From Alcanivorax sp. (lineage in GTDB: Bacteria > Pseudomonadota > Gammaproteobacteria > Pseudomonadales > Alcanivoracaceae), in contig JAIUME010000003.1 of assembly GCA_022565695.1 (NCBI GenBank), positions 62,001 through 126,000 on the forward strand: a stretch of DNA of 64,000 nt, in the 5' to 3' direction. A program made the translations under genes and the position numbers. The notes under the pieces were generated by a model. It had not been told where the DNA came from. It did no database searches and saw only the letters and a program-made list of their open reading frames with translations. Below, in pieces: positions 7,450-16,708 of this stretch. Positions within the stretch are counted from its first letter, which is position 1. Each line of letters opens with the position of its first letter.

Positions 7450-8235
7450 ATGAAGCTGTCCATCGAGCATCTCACCACCTATCGCTATGACGAGGAAGCG
7501 CGTCATAGCACCCAGTACATTCGCCTGACGCCGAAGCCGTCATCACGCCAGCGCATCCTCAACTGGGAGCTGGAGATGCCCGAGGAAGCGCTGCTGAGTA
7601 GTGATGGCTTCGGTAATATCCTGCATGTGCTGACCCTGGATCAGCCGCATTCTTCCATCTCTATCCTGGCGCGCGGTGATGTGGAAATTCTGGATGGCGA
7701 TCAGGAAGAGGAGGTCACCGGGCTGTCGCCTCTGGTGTATCTGCGCTACACCCGTCTGACTCGTCCGAGCCAGGCCATCAGCGCATTTGCGCGGCGATAC
7801 GAGCAAGGCAGTATCACTGACCGACTGGGTGCCTTGATGCAAGGTGTCCTGGAGGCGATGCCCTATACACCCGGGGCGACCCATTCTGCCAGTTCGGCGG
7901 GTGAGGCCTTTGCGTTGCAACAGGGTGTCTGCCAGGACCATACCCATGTGTTTCTCGCCTGCGCCCGGTTCATGGCGCTGCCGGCGCGTTATGTGAGCGG
8001 TTATCTCTACAGCGAAGATGAGGGACATGTTGCCAGCCATGCCTGGGCGGAGGTCTGGTTTGACGGGGTCTGGCATACATTCGATATCACCAACCAGTCC
8101 CGGCAGCCCTTGCAGCACCTCAAGCTGGCGGTCGGCCTGGACTATCTTGATGCCTGCCCGGTGCGCGGTGTGCGTTACGGTGGTGGCCCGGAATCCATGC
8201 ATGCCGTGGCGACGGTGGCTCGCCTGGATCAGTAA
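7450..8235 (+). CDS. Transglutaminase-like cysteine protease
   Basis: 261 residues with an N-terminal beta domain (HLTTYRYDEEARHSTQYIRLTP) and a transglutaminase core. The catalytic triad is visible as Cys161 (QGVCQDHTH), His197 (SHAWAEVWF) and Asp212 (FDITNQ). Bacterial members usually act as peptidases or amidases rather than crosslinkers. No signal peptide, so it should act in the cytoplasm on a product of the neighbouring ATP-grasp. Third gene of the Anbu operon; the following 120 bases show no terminator. Confidence 0.92.
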   Translation: MKLSIEHLTTYRYDEEARHSTQYIRLTPKPSSRQRILNWELEMPEEALLSSDGFGNILHVLTLDQPHSSISILARGDVEILDGDQEEEVTGLSPLVYLRYTRLTRPSQAISAFARRYEQGSITDRLGALMQGVLEAMPYTPGATHSASSAGEAFALQQGVCQDHTHVFLACARFMALPARYVSGYLYSEDEGHVASHAWAEVWFDGVWHTFDITNQSRQPLQHLKLAVGLDYLDACPVRGVRYGGGPESMHAVATVARLDQ

Positions 8236-8355
8236 CGCGGACAGGGGCGGACACACCCACGGGAATCGTGCGCACCGCTGGCGGAGATCGCCCTCGTAAC
8301 GATATGCTATGCCGGAGCGGGCTGTGATGTAGCTCGCCCCTGCCGGAGACCCCAG

Positions 8356-9081
8356 ATGACTTACTGCGTCGCCATGCGCCTTGAACAGGGCATGATCTTT
8401 GCGGCGGATTCCCGCACCAATGCCGGGGTGGACCAGATCGCCACCTTCCGCAAGCTGCACCGCTTCGAGCGTGAGGGCGAGCGCCTGATCGTGCTGTTGA
8501 GTGCCGGCAACCTGGCGACCACCCAGAGTGTACTGAGCCTGTTGCGTAGCAGGGCTGATGACGACAGCGTCCCCAACCTGTACAACGCCAGGGACCTTTA
8601 CGAGGTGGCGGGGCAGGTGGGTGCGACTGTGCGCGAGGTCATTGACCGGGATGAAGGTCAGGGGCAAAGCAGCGGGGTGGATTTTGGCGGCAGTTTTCTG
8701 GTCGGCGGCCAGATTCGTGGCCAGGGCTCACGGCTGTTCCATGTCTACCCGGCGGGTAACTTCATCGAGGCCACGGTGGACACGCCCTACTTCCAGATTG
8801 GTGAGAGCAAGTACGGCAAGCCGATTCTGGATCGGGTTGTGGATTATCGTCTGCCCATGGATCAGGCCATCAAGTGCGCCCTGATCAGTTTTGACTCCAC
8901 CATGCGCTCCAATCTCTCTGTGGGCATGCCGCTGGACGTGCTGACCTATCAGGAAGACAGTCTCGGCGGGGGGCAGCACTACAATATTGACGAGCACCAT
9001 GCCTTCTACCGGGAGCTGCGCGAGGCCTGGTCCGATGCCCTCAGCCAGGCTTTCCGCAACCTGCCGCCTTTGCGTCTGTAA
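8356..9081 (+). CDS. Anbu: proteasome-type N-terminal nucleophile hydrolase
   Basis: 241-residue homolog of proteasome beta subunits of the Anbu group. Met removal would expose Thr2 (M-TYCVAMR) as the nucleophile; the ADSRTNAG motif supplies the conserved Asp and the segment VLLSAGNLATTQ the GS-like strand. C-terminal SLGGGQHYNID and the long final helix fit Anbu rather than HslV. Anbu forms open helical rings without a dedicated ATPase in known structures, and its natural substrate is unresolved. Context with ATP-grasp, alpha-E and transglutaminase is the conserved one, suggesting processing of a dedicated peptide product. Confidence 0.93.
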   Translation: MTYCVAMRLEQGMIFAADSRTNAGVDQIATFRKLHRFEREGERLIVLLSAGNLATTQSVLSLLRSRADDDSVPNLYNARDLYEVAGQVGATVREVIDRDEGQGQSSGVDFGGSFLVGGQIRGQGSRLFHVYPAGNFIEATVDTPYFQIGESKYGKPILDRVVDYRLPMDQAIKCALISFDSTMRSNLSVGMPLDVLTYQEDSLGGGQHYNIDEHHAFYRELREAWSDALSQAFRNLPPLRL

Positions 9082-9170
9082 TCTGCTTCAAGCCTCTGGC
9101 GGACAGCCATGGCATTGCCTTACAGTGCAGGTCTGAACCTTCTTTCAGCCCGGTGCTATCAGGGAGTGCC

Positions 9171-10652
9171 ATGACGCATGTGATTCTGGTGGTCGAAGAC
9201 CGCCGTGACTGGGCCGCTTATTACCCCGCCCGCCATTTGATGAGCGCCCAGGAGTACCTGGATAGCCGCACCAGCTTTCCTGCCGGGCGGGTCCAGGTGA
9301 TCAACCTGTGTCGCAGCTACCGCTACCTCAGCCCCGGGTATTACTGCTCATTGCTGGCGGAAGCACGCGGACACCGGGTGCTGCCTTCGGTGCGCACGGT
9401 CAACGACCTGTCGCGCAAGGCGTTGTACGGGCTGCATTTCGAGTCTTTTGATGCGGCGCTGGACAAGGCCATGAAGAAGCATCGTCAGGACGGCGAGCGT
9501 CTGACGGTGAAGATTTTCTTTGGCCAGACCGAACACGCCGGGCTGGCTGAACTGGCACGACAGATATTTGATCAGCTGCCCTGTCCGATTCTGCAGCTGG
9601 AGTTCCGGCGTCGTGAGAACTGGACCGTTGAGCTGGTGCGGCCACTCGGGCTGCAGCAGCTCAAGGGACAGGAAGAGGATGCCTTCGCAACGGCGCTTGA
9701 GACATTCAATGCACGCGTCTGGCGCAAGGTGGGCAGCCGCCGCAAATACCGCTATGACCTGGCCATGCTGGTCAATCCTGATGAAGCGATGCCGCCCAGC
9801 GACAAGGTGGCGCTGCGCAAGTTTGTCCGCGCCGGCGCGCAGCTGGGTATCAACGTCGAGACTATAGGTCGGGAGGATTATCCCCGCCTGGCCGAATATG
9901 ACGCGCTGTTCATTCGCGAGACCACCGCGCTGGATCATCATACCTATCAGTTCGCGCGCAAGGCCGAGCAGGAAGGCATGGTGGTGATGGATGATCCCGG
10001 TTCCATTTTGCGCTGTACCAACAAGATCTATTTTGCCGAGCTGATGCAGGGCAACAAGGTCGCTGTGCCGAAAACCCGCTTTCTGTTTCGCGATGGCCCT
10101 GTTGATGTGGCGGCCATGGTGGCTGATCTGGGCTTGCCGGTGGTGTTGAAGATTCCCGACGGCAGTTTTTCCAGAGGTATTACCAAGGCCGACAGCCCCG
10201 AGGCACTGGAAGCTGCTCTGGGTGACTATTTCCGTCAGAGCGCCGTGGTGCTGGCCCAGGAGTTCATGTACACCGATTACGACTGGCGTATCGGTGTGCT
10301 GAATAACCGTCCGCTGTTTGCCTGCCAGTATTTCATGAGCAAGGGGCACTGGCAGATCTACAACCACAAGAGTGGCAAGACGGTGTCCGGCACTGCCCGT
10401 ACCGTGCCGGTTCAGGAAGTGCCCGCCAAGGTGCTGCGCACGGCGCTCAAGGCCGCGCGACTGATGGGGAATGGTCTCTACGGTGTTGACATGAAGCAGT
10501 CTGGTGACCGGGTCGTGGTGGTGGAAGTCAATGACAACCCGAACGTGGACTCGGGGGTAGAGGACGCCTGGCTGGGTGAAGACCTGTATCGCCAGATCAT
10601 GCTCGAGTTCCTGCGTCGCATGGAGGCTCGCCGCCTCGGGTTGTCGATCTAG
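9171..10652 (+). CDS. RimK-family ATP-grasp ligase with RLAN N-terminal domain
   Basis: 493-residue two-part enzyme. The first about 200 residues (VVEDRRDWAAYYPARHLM, then RVQVINLCRSYRYLSPGYY) match the RimK-like ATP-grasp N-terminal (RLAN) domain. The rest is an ATP-grasp fold with DDPGSILRCTNKIYFAELM, the lysine strand VVLKIPDGSFSRGI, and the metal-binding end VVVVEVNDNPNVDSG. RimK relatives add amino acids to a C-terminus. Start at 9171 is set by AGGGAG at 9161; the GTG at 9153 is less likely. It lies 89 bases after Anbu in the same direction and only 40 bases before an MFS gene, so the ligase and exporter may work together. Confidence 0.88.
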   Translation: MTHVILVVEDRRDWAAYYPARHLMSAQEYLDSRTSFPAGRVQVINLCRSYRYLSPGYYCSLLAEARGHRVLPSVRTVNDLSRKALYGLHFESFDAALDKAMKKHRQDGERLTVKIFFGQTEHAGLAELARQIFDQLPCPILQLEFRRRENWTVELVRPLGLQQLKGQEEDAFATALETFNARVWRKVGSRRKYRYDLAMLVNPDEAMPPSDKVALRKFVRAGAQLGINVETIGREDYPRLAEYDALFIRETTALDHHTYQFARKAEQEGMVVMDDPGSILRCTNKIYFAELMQGNKVAVPKTRFLFRDGPVDVAAMVADLGLPVVLKIPDGSFSRGITKADSPEALEAALGDYFRQSAVVLAQEFMYTDYDWRIGVLNNRPLFACQYFMSKGHWQIYNHKSGKTVSGTARTVPVQEVPAKVLRTALKAARLMGNGLYGVDMKQSGDRVVVVEVNDNPNVDSGVEDAWLGEDLYRQIMLEFLRRMEARRLGLSI

Positions 10653-10692
10653 AGCGCTCGTTATTGGTGCCTCAGCTGCTACAATACAGCGC

Positions 10693-12132
10693 ATGAAAAT
10701 CGTCATGCTGTCTGTCATCGCGTTATTTATCAGTCTGGGGCTGCTGGTCAGCGGCAGCGCCATGCTGGGTACCCTGATCGCTCTGCGCCTGGATATGGAA
10801 GGGGTGGCCGAAGCCACCCTCGGGCTGGTCATGGCCTTCTACTCCGTCGGCTTCGTGCTCGGTGCGACCTACGCCGTCGGCATCATCCGTCAGGTCGGGC
10901 ATATCCGTGCCTTTGCCGCCTTTGCGGCGGTGGCCTGTGCCACCGTGCTGATGCATCCGGTGATCGTGACGCCGGAAACCTGGGCCTTGATGCGCCTGGT
11001 GGTGGGGTTCTGTCTGGCAGGTCTGATGACCGTGTCGGAAAGCTGGATCAACGACCGTGCGACCAATGAATCCCGCGGCAAGCTGCTGGGTATCTACACC
11101 ATCAACTTCTACCTGGCCTCGGCCCTTGGCCAGTTGCTGGTCGGGTTGGGCAATCCCCTGGAGTTTGTCGCCTACAGTGTCGTGGCGATGCTGATCGTAT
11201 TGTCCATGGTGCCGCTGACACTGACCCAGAGCCTGATTCCCACACCGCCATCACCCACCGAGCATCTGGGCGTGCGCAAGCTGATCCGTCAGGCGCCGGC
11301 CGGCATGACCGGTGTACTGGTGTCCGGGATTGCCCTGGGGGCCTTTCTGGCGCTGGCGCCGGTGTACGCGTTGCGTGCCGGGTTGGCGCTGGGGGAACTG
11401 TCACTGTATATGGGCTTTTCGGTGATCTGTGCGGTGGTGCTGCAGTGGCCAGCGGGCTGGCTTTCCGACCGTATCGGGCGGTTGCCGGTGTTGACGGGTC
11501 TGCTTTTTGCCGGGGCGCTGGCGGCGGCGGTCACATCGGTGCTCGGTGGCTTTTCCACGCCTGCCCTGTTCCTGTTCAGCGGCATTTTCTTCGCTGTCGC
11601 GGCCAGCACCTATCCGGTCAGCGTGGCGCTGGCCAATGACCAGCTGCCCAACGACCAGCTGGTGGCGGCCTGTGCCGGTCTGCTGCGGACCTACGGGGTC
11701 GGCACCATGATCGGCCCCCTTGCCGGGGCTGCGTTGATGGGGGTGTTCGGGGCGCCTGCCCTGTTCGTGTTCATCAGTCTGGTGATGCTGCTGGGTGGGG
11801 CGGCGGTCTTCTATCGCTTCCGTGCCAGTGACCAGGTGCCGCTGTCGGAGCAGGGCGAATACGTCACGGTGACGCCGGCTTCCACGCCCATGCTGACCGA
11901 GATTGACCCGCGTAACGAGGATTTCGAGGAGCACCATACGGGCGAGCCGGCGGAATGGGATATTGCTGACAAGCTCGAGATGCTGGTGGTCGGGGCAGAG
12001 GACATCGCTGCGGAAAGGCTGGCCGCAGACGATGACGCAGCCGAAGACAGTTCAGGGGATGACAGTTCAGGGGATGACAGTTCAGGGGAAGGCAGCTCCG
12101 GAGACCAGGAACCGCGGGACCCGCGCAGCTGA
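10693..12132 (+). CDS. MFS transporter with acidic repeat tail
   Basis: 479 residues. Residues 1 to about 385 form twelve membrane helices of the major facilitator superfamily, with GFVLGATYAVGIIRQVG in the first half and GWLSDRIGRLP as the inter-domain motif. It resembles the YcaD-like group. After the last helix (near SLVMLLGGAAVFYRF) come about 90 mostly acidic cytoplasmic residues ending in SSGDD repeats encoded by a 15-bp tandem repeat. Start taken at the ATG 40 bases after the RimK-like gene; TACAAT at 10680 may be a -10 box but lies too close to the start for a leader. Substrate unknown; the neighbour suggests export of the ligase product. Confidence 0.85.
   Translation: MKIVMLSVIALFISLGLLVSGSAMLGTLIALRLDMEGVAEATLGLVMAFYSVGFVLGATYAVGIIRQVGHIRAFAAFAAVACATVLMHPVIVTPETWALMRLVVGFCLAGLMTVSESWINDRATNESRGKLLGIYTINFYLASALGQLLVGLGNPLEFVAYSVVAMLIVLSMVPLTLTQSLIPTPPSPTEHLGVRKLIRQAPAGMTGVLVSGIALGAFLALAPVYALRAGLALGELSLYMGFSVICAVVLQWPAGWLSDRIGRLPVLTGLLFAGALAAAVTSVLGGFSTPALFLFSGIFFAVAASTYPVSVALANDQLPNDQLVAACAGLLRTYGVGTMIGPLAGAALMGVFGAPALFVFISLVMLLGGAAVFYRFRASDQVPLSEQGEYVTVTPASTPMLTEIDPRNEDFEEHHTGEPAEWDIADKLEMLVVGAEDIAAERLAADDDAAEDSSGDDSSGDDSSGEGSSGDQEPRDPRS
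12043..12102 (+). repeat. 15-bp tandem repeat, four copies, in the MFS tail
   Basis: Four consecutive units of the type GATGACAGTTCAGGG, the middle two identical and the outer two diverged, encode repeated D/E-D/G-S-S-G pentapeptides at the very end of the MFS coding region. Confidence 0.9.
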
Positions 12133-12152
12133 CGCAGCGGCGCGGGTCAGAC

Positions 12153-12182
12153 AATCAGGCAGCAGATAATCAGGCAGCAGAT
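12153..12182. repeat. 15-bp tandem duplication at a convergent gene end
   Basis: AATCAGGCAGCAGAT twice, followed by a partial third copy (AGTCAGG) that holds the TGA stop of the minus-strand thioredoxin-fold gene. Each copy contains an equivalent TCA (TGA on the minus strand). Confidence 0.9.
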
Positions 12183-12184
12183 AG

Positions 12185-12943
12185 TCAGGCGGTATAGGTA
12201 TCCAGCAGGTATCGGGTAATACGCGTGGATTCATACAGCTCGGTACCGGTATTCACATCGATCAGATAGGGCACCGCCACGCGTCCGGTGCGCTCCATCA
12301 GTTCAACCCTGTTGCGTTGGGTGGGGTGATAGTCCGGGGCGACCCGTTCACGAATGGGCGGCAACACCCAGTCCAGCGCCTGTGTGCGACCCGTCTGGCG
12401 CAGGATGTAGGGGGTTTCCAGCTCAGTCAGCAGTTCGCGCACCGGGCGTGCAAACGGGCTGGCCTCGAAGCTGAACAGTTCCAGCGGCTCATCCGGCAGC
12501 GCAGCATCTCTGGCCCGCAGGCCCCGCCCGGCCCGCAGCGCAGAGGCCCCGAAGGAGCCCGCAGTGCGTGCAGTACGCAGCAGCCATTGGCGCGGCGCCG
12601 GCTTGTCGCCGTAGGTGCTGTATAGATAGTCGATGATCTCGGCGGACTCATACATGGCTTCGTCAGTGTTCGGGTCCATCAGGAACGGGAACTGCTGCAC
12701 ACCGCCCAGTTTCTCGACCAGGGGCCGAAACCGCACGCCGCCCTTGGGGCAGGGGTAGATGACGGCATCCAGGTCAAGGTCGGTCAGGGCCTCGCGGACC
12801 ACACGACAAAACGGACAACCCTCCATATCGTACAATTCCAGCAGCTCTTCCGGCTGCCGGCCAGCGGCGCTGGACTGCACGCCACGGCCTTGCTCGCTGA
12901 CGGTAGCCAGCAGGGAGGTGGTGATATCGAATACCGCACTCAT
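12185..12943 (-). CDS. Tandem thioredoxin-fold protein (two GST N-terminal/glutaredoxin-like domains)
   Basis: 252 residues with two glutaredoxin/GST-N modules in series. The first (about 35-115) has the redox motif CPFC in LYDMEGCPFCRVVREALTDL and ends with the cis-proline strand QFPFLMDPNTDEAMYESAEII. The second (about 155-250) repeats the pattern as LFSFEASPFARPVRELLTEL and VAVPYLIDVNTGTELYES, but its active-site cysteines are replaced (SPFA). So only one domain should be redox active. Start at 12943 has AGGAG seven bases upstream; an upstream in-frame ATG at 13000 would merely translate the duplicated leader. Monocistronic. Confidence 0.85.
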   Translation of the reverse strand: MSAVFDITTSLLATVSEQGRGVQSSAAGRQPEELLELYDMEGCPFCRVVREALTDLDLDAVIYPCPKGGVRFRPLVEKLGGVQQFPFLMDPNTDEAMYESAEIIDYLYSTYGDKPAPRQWLLRTARTAGSFGASALRAGRGLRARDAALPDEPLELFSFEASPFARPVRELLTELETPYILRQTGRTQALDWVLPPIRERVAPDYHPTQRNRVELMERTGRVAVPYLIDVNTGTELYESTRITRYLLDTYTA

Positions 12944-12952
12944 GGGCACTAC

Positions 12953-12982
12953 TCCTGTCTTGTCAGATCCTGTCTTGTCAGA
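12953..12982 (-). repeat. 15-bp perfect duplication of a ribosome binding site
   Basis: TCCTGTCTTGTCAGA occurs twice in immediate succession. On the minus strand each copy carries AGGA, so the ribosome binding site of the thioredoxin-fold gene is duplicated, with only the proximal copy at working distance. Confidence 0.9.
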
Positions 12983-13279
12983 CCGCAGACGGTTCAACAC
13001 GGCAGGCGCACCGGTCGAGACTCAGCAGGCACACTATGCCGAGCCTCTCCCGGGGTCAACGGGGGCTTTGTTCGGGTGCGGTGTTCGGGCATATCGTCAG
13101 GCCTGGCGTCCGGGCAGCCCTGACCGGCTGAGTGGGCATTAACCCAAGTGCTCACTCGCTATGAGCTGTCCTGTCATTGTTTGTATACACGCGCTGGTGC
13201 AGTCTAATGGCCCTTCCGGGCGTGACGCCCGGCGACAACAGCCACTCACAAGCTGACAGAAGGCGAGAGGACCCTCTCC
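12983..13279. other. Intergenic region between divergent genes
   Basis: About 300 bases that hold the divergent promoters of the thioredoxin-fold gene (minus) and the beta-oxidation operon (plus). An AT-richer patch near 13171-13208 (TTGTTTGTATAC) is the likeliest promoter area for the operon, but I cannot place well-spaced -35/-10 boxes. GAGAGGACC at about 13267-13275 is the ribosome binding site of the thiolase gene. No gene seen. Confidence 0.5.
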
Positions 13280-14491
13280 ATGACCGAAGCCTATATTTTT
13301 GATGCGATTCGCACGCCCCGTGGCCGGGGCAAAAAGGACGGCGCCCTGCACACGGTGAAGCCCATTTCACTGGTGGTCGGCCTGATCCATGAGATCAAGG
13401 GCCGTTTTCCGAACATGGACCCGGCGATGATTGATGACATCGTCATGGGCATTGTGTCGCCGCTGGGGGACCAGGGTGGCGTACTGCCTAAGATCGCAGC
13501 GCTGGCCGCAGGCCTGCCGGAGACGGTATCCGGGCTGCAGGTCAACCGTTTCTGCGCGTCTGGCCTGGAAGCAGTCAACCTGGCGGCGCAGAAAGTCGGC
13601 TCCGGCATGGAAGATCTGGTACTGGCGGGCGGCGTCGAAGTGATGAGCCGTGTCCCGATGGGCTCCGACGGCACCCCCTGGGCGCTGGACCCGCAGACCA
13701 ACTACGACACCGGCTTCATTCCCCAGGGCATCGGCGCGGACCTGATTGCCACCATCGAAGGCTTCTCCCGCCGCGATGTGGACGAATACGCGGCCTCTTC
13801 CCAGAACCGCGCTGCGGCAGCCTGGGAGAAGGGCTATTTCAGCAAGTCAGTGGTACCGGTCAAGGACATGAACGGCCTGGTGGTACTGGAGCGTGACGAG
13901 CACGTCCGCGCTGGCACTACTGCTGACACCCTGGGCGGCCTGAATCCCTCCTTCGCCATGATGGGCGAAATGGGCGGCTTCGATGCCGTGGCACTGCAGA
14001 AGTACCACTGGATCGAAAAGATCGACCACGTGCATACCCCGGGTAACTCGTCCGGCATCGTCGACGGTGCCACGCTGATGCTGGTGGGCTCCAAAGCGGC
14101 CGGCGAGAAAATCGGCGCCAAGGCTCGTGGCCGTATCGTTGCCACCGCCGTCAGCGGTGCAGACCCGACCATCATGCTGACCGGCCCGGCACCTGCCGCG
14201 CGCAAGGCACTGGCGAAAGCCGGCCTGAAAGCCGAAGACATCGACCTGTGGGAAATCAACGAAGCCTTTGCCTCGGTGGCCATGCGCTTCATGAAAGACA
14301 TGGGCATCAGCCACGACATCACCAACGTGAACGGTGGCGCCATCGCCATGGGGCATCCGTTGGGCGCTACCGGTGCCATGATTGTCGGCACCGTGCTTGA
14401 TGAGCTGGAGCGTCGCGATAAGAAGTTTGGCCTCTGCACCCTGTGCGTCGGCGCAGGTATGGGTATCGCCACTATCGTTGAGCGCCTCTGA
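13280..14491 (+). CDS. Acetyl-CoA C-acyltransferase (thiolase)
   Basis: 403-residue thiolase that cleaves 3-ketoacyl-CoA with CoA, the last step of a beta-oxidation turn (or condenses two acyl-CoA). The acylated cysteine is Cys92 ([11 protein letters not shown]), the conserved histidine His359 ([16 protein letters not shown]) and the second catalytic cysteine Cys389 (LCVGAGMG). The 26-base gap to the multifunctional hydratase/dehydrogenase gene makes a FadA-then-FadB order, opposite to the classical fadBA, as in other long-chain or auxiliary beta-oxidation operons of marine Gammaproteobacteria. Cytoplasmic tetramer in known relatives. Confidence 0.95.
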   Translation: MTEAYIFDAIRTPRGRGKKDGALHTVKPISLVVGLIHEIKGRFPNMDPAMIDDIVMGIVSPLGDQGGVLPKIAALAAGLPETVSGLQVNRFCASGLEAVNLAAQKVGSGMEDLVLAGGVEVMSRVPMGSDGTPWALDPQTNYDTGFIPQGIGADLIATIEGFSRRDVDEYAASSQNRAAAAWEKGYFSKSVVPVKDMNGLVVLERDEHVRAGTTADTLGGLNPSFAMMGEMGGFDAVALQKYHWIEKIDHVHTPGNSSGIVDGATLMLVGSKAAGEKIGAKARGRIVATAVSGADPTIMLTGPAPAARKALAKAGLKAEDIDLWEINEAFASVAMRFMKDMGISHDITNVNGGAIAMGHPLGATGAMIVGTVLDELERRDKKFGLCTLCVGAGMGIATIVERL

Positions 14492-14517
14492 GCGGCCACC
14501 GGACACGGAGAATTGAG

Positions 14518-16680
14518 ATGACTGAATCAACCATTCGCTGGGAAAAAGACGCGGATAATATTGTCACGCTGATCCTGGATGATCCGCAGCAATCCGCGAA
14601 TACCATGAACGAACGTTACACCCGCTCGATGCATGAAATGGTCAACCGCATCGAGAAAGAGAAAGCGGACATTGCCGGTGTGATCATCACGTCTGCAAAA
14701 AGCACCTTCTTTGCCGGTGGCGACCTGAAAGACCTGATCAAGGTCACCAAGCAGGACGCTGGCAAGATGGCGGAAGGCGGGCGTGTCCTGAAGGGCGACC
14801 TGCGTCGTCTGGAAACACTGGGCATTCCCGTTGTCGCAGCCCTGAACGGTACGGCACTGGGCGGCGGTCTGGAAATCGCGCTGGCCTGCCATCGCCGTAT
14901 TGCACTGAACAACCCCAAGGCACAGTTCGGCCTGCCGGAAGTGTCTCTGGGTCTGCTGCCGGGTGCTGGCGGTGTGGTGCGTACCGTGCGCATGCTCGGT
15001 ATCCAGAACGCACTGATGAATGTGCTGATGCAGGGTCAGCGCATGAAAGCAGACAAGGCGATGAAAGTCGGCCTGATCGACGAAGTTGTCGATACTCAGG
15101 AAGAGATGATTGCCAAGGCAAAAGAGTTCATCAAGGCGAACCCGAAATCCCAGCAGCCGTTTGATGTCAAAGGCTACAAGATTCCGGGCGGCACACCGAG
15201 CGTGCCGGCCTTCGCCATGAACCTGCCGGCGTTTCCTGCCAATCTGCGCAAGCAGATCAAGGGCGCTAACTATCCGGCACCGAAGAACATCATGGCGGCT
15301 GCGGTAGAAAGCACCCAGGTGGATGTGGACAACGCCTTCAAGATCGAAGAGCGCTACTTCATTGATCTGGTCACCGGTCAGGTTGCCAAGAACATGACCA
15401 CCGCATTCTTCTTTAACCTGCAAGCCATCAACGGTGGCGCCAGCCGCCCCAAAGATGTGCCCAAGTTCAAGGCTGAGAAGGTCGGCATTCTGGGCGCTGG
15501 CATGATGGGCGCAGGTGTGGCCTACGTGACAGCTCGTTCAGGTGCTATCGCGGTGCTGAAGGATGTTTCTGTCGAGAACGCCGAGAAAGGCAAGCAGTAC
15601 TCCAGCAAACTGCTCGACAAGGAAGTATCCAAAGGCAAGATGACCAAGGAGAAGAAAGAAGAAATTCTCTCCCGCATCATCGCCACAGCGGATGCCAAGG
15701 ATTTCGACGGCGTGGATTTCGTCATCGAAGCCGTGTTCGAGAGCACCGAGCTCAAGCACAAGGTGTTCCAGGAAATTGAAGACGTAGTCAAGCCGGATGC
15801 CGTGCTGGGCTCCAACACCTCTTCCTTGCCGATCACCGGCCTGGCGGCAGGTGTGAAGCGGAAGCCCGACTTTATCGGTATTCACTTCTTCAGCCCGGTC
15901 GACAAGATGCCGCTGGTGGAAATCATCTGCGGTGAAGAAACCAGCCCGGAAGCCCTGGCGAAAACCTACGATTACGTGCAGCAGATCAAGAAGACGCCGA
16001 TCGTGGTCAACGATTCCCGTGGCTTCTTCACCACGCGCGTGATTGGCACCTTCGCCAATGAGGGCATCTCCATGCTGGGCGAAGGCCTGAGCGCCAGCTC
16101 TATCGAACAGGCTGCCATGCAGGCGGGTTATCCGGTGGGCACACTGAACCTGATCGACGAGATCAACATGGAAACCGCCCTGCGTATCGGCAAGGCTGCC
16201 CGTGATGATGCCAAGCGTGAAGGCAAGCCGGAGATACCGGAGCACCCGGCCGAGAAGGTCATGAAGAAGATGGTCGAAGACCTTGGTCGTCCGGGCAAGG
16301 CCCAGGGCAAAGGCTTCTACGACTATCCGGAAGGTGGCAAGAAGACACTGTGGCCGGGCCTGAAAGAGGCATTCGGTGGCGACAAGGAAATCCCGTTCGA
16401 GGACATGAAAGAACGGCTGATGTTTGTTGAAGCCATCGAGGCAGTCAAATGCTTCGAGGAAGGTGTTATCGAGTCCGTGGCGGATGCCAACATCGGTTCC
16501 ATTTTCGGGATCGGTTTCCCCGCCTGGAGCGGCGGCGTCATCCAGTTCATCAATCAGTACGACGGTGGCCTGCGTGGTTTCGTGAAGCGCGCGGAAGAGC
16601 TGAAAGCCAAGTATGGCGATCGCTTCGCACCGCCGGCCCTGCTGGTCGAAAAAGCGGAAAAGGGTGAAATCTTCAAATAA
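14518..16680 (+). CDS. Fatty acid oxidation complex alpha-type protein: enoyl-CoA hydratase/3-hydroxyacyl-CoA dehydrogenase
   Basis: 720-residue bifunctional enzyme. Residues 1 to about 290 form a crotonase domain with the oxyanion-hole segments SAKSTFFAGGDLKDL and NGTALGGGLEIALACH and the catalytic glutamate region GLPEVSLGLLPGAGG. From about 315 the NAD-binding domain starts with KVGILGAGMMGAGVAYV, with the catalytic SNTSSLPI and IGIHFFSPVDKMPLVEI; the C-terminal 3HCDH domains follow. It catalyses the second and third steps of beta-oxidation and should complex with the upstream thiolase. It ends at an intrinsic terminator, closing the operon. Confidence 0.95.
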   Translation: MTESTIRWEKDADNIVTLILDDPQQSANTMNERYTRSMHEMVNRIEKEKADIAGVIITSAKSTFFAGGDLKDLIKVTKQDAGKMAEGGRVLKGDLRRLETLGIPVVAALNGTALGGGLEIALACHRRIALNNPKAQFGLPEVSLGLLPGAGGVVRTVRMLGIQNALMNVLMQGQRMKADKAMKVGLIDEVVDTQEEMIAKAKEFIKANPKSQQPFDVKGYKIPGGTPSVPAFAMNLPAFPANLRKQIKGANYPAPKNIMAAAVESTQVDVDNAFKIEERYFIDLVTGQVAKNMTTAFFFNLQAINGGASRPKDVPKFKAEKVGILGAGMMGAGVAYVTARSGAIAVLKDVSVENAEKGKQYSSKLLDKEVSKGKMTKEKKEEILSRIIATADAKDFDGVDFVIEAVFESTELKHKVFQEIEDVVKPDAVLGSNTSSLPITGLAAGVKRKPDFIGIHFFSPVDKMPLVEIICGEETSPEALAKTYDYVQQIKKTPIVVNDSRGFFTTRVIGTFANEGISMLGEGLSASSIEQAAMQAGYPVGTLNLIDEINMETALRIGKAARDDAKREGKPEIPEHPAEKVMKKMVEDLGRPGKAQGKGFYDYPEGGKKTLWPGLKEAFGGDKEIPFEDMKERLMFVEAIEAVKCFEEGVIESVADANIGSIFGIGFPAWSGGVIQFINQYDGGLRGFVKRAEELKAKYGDRFAPPALLVEKAEKGEIFK

Positions 16681-16708
16681 CCTGAAGTGCACCTGGTACG
16701 TCACAAGG

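Noticed and set aside
9348-10832. Minus-strand frame of 494 codons opposite the RimK-like gene
   Set aside because: Antisense shadow; the plus strand carries intact RLAN and ATP-grasp motifs.
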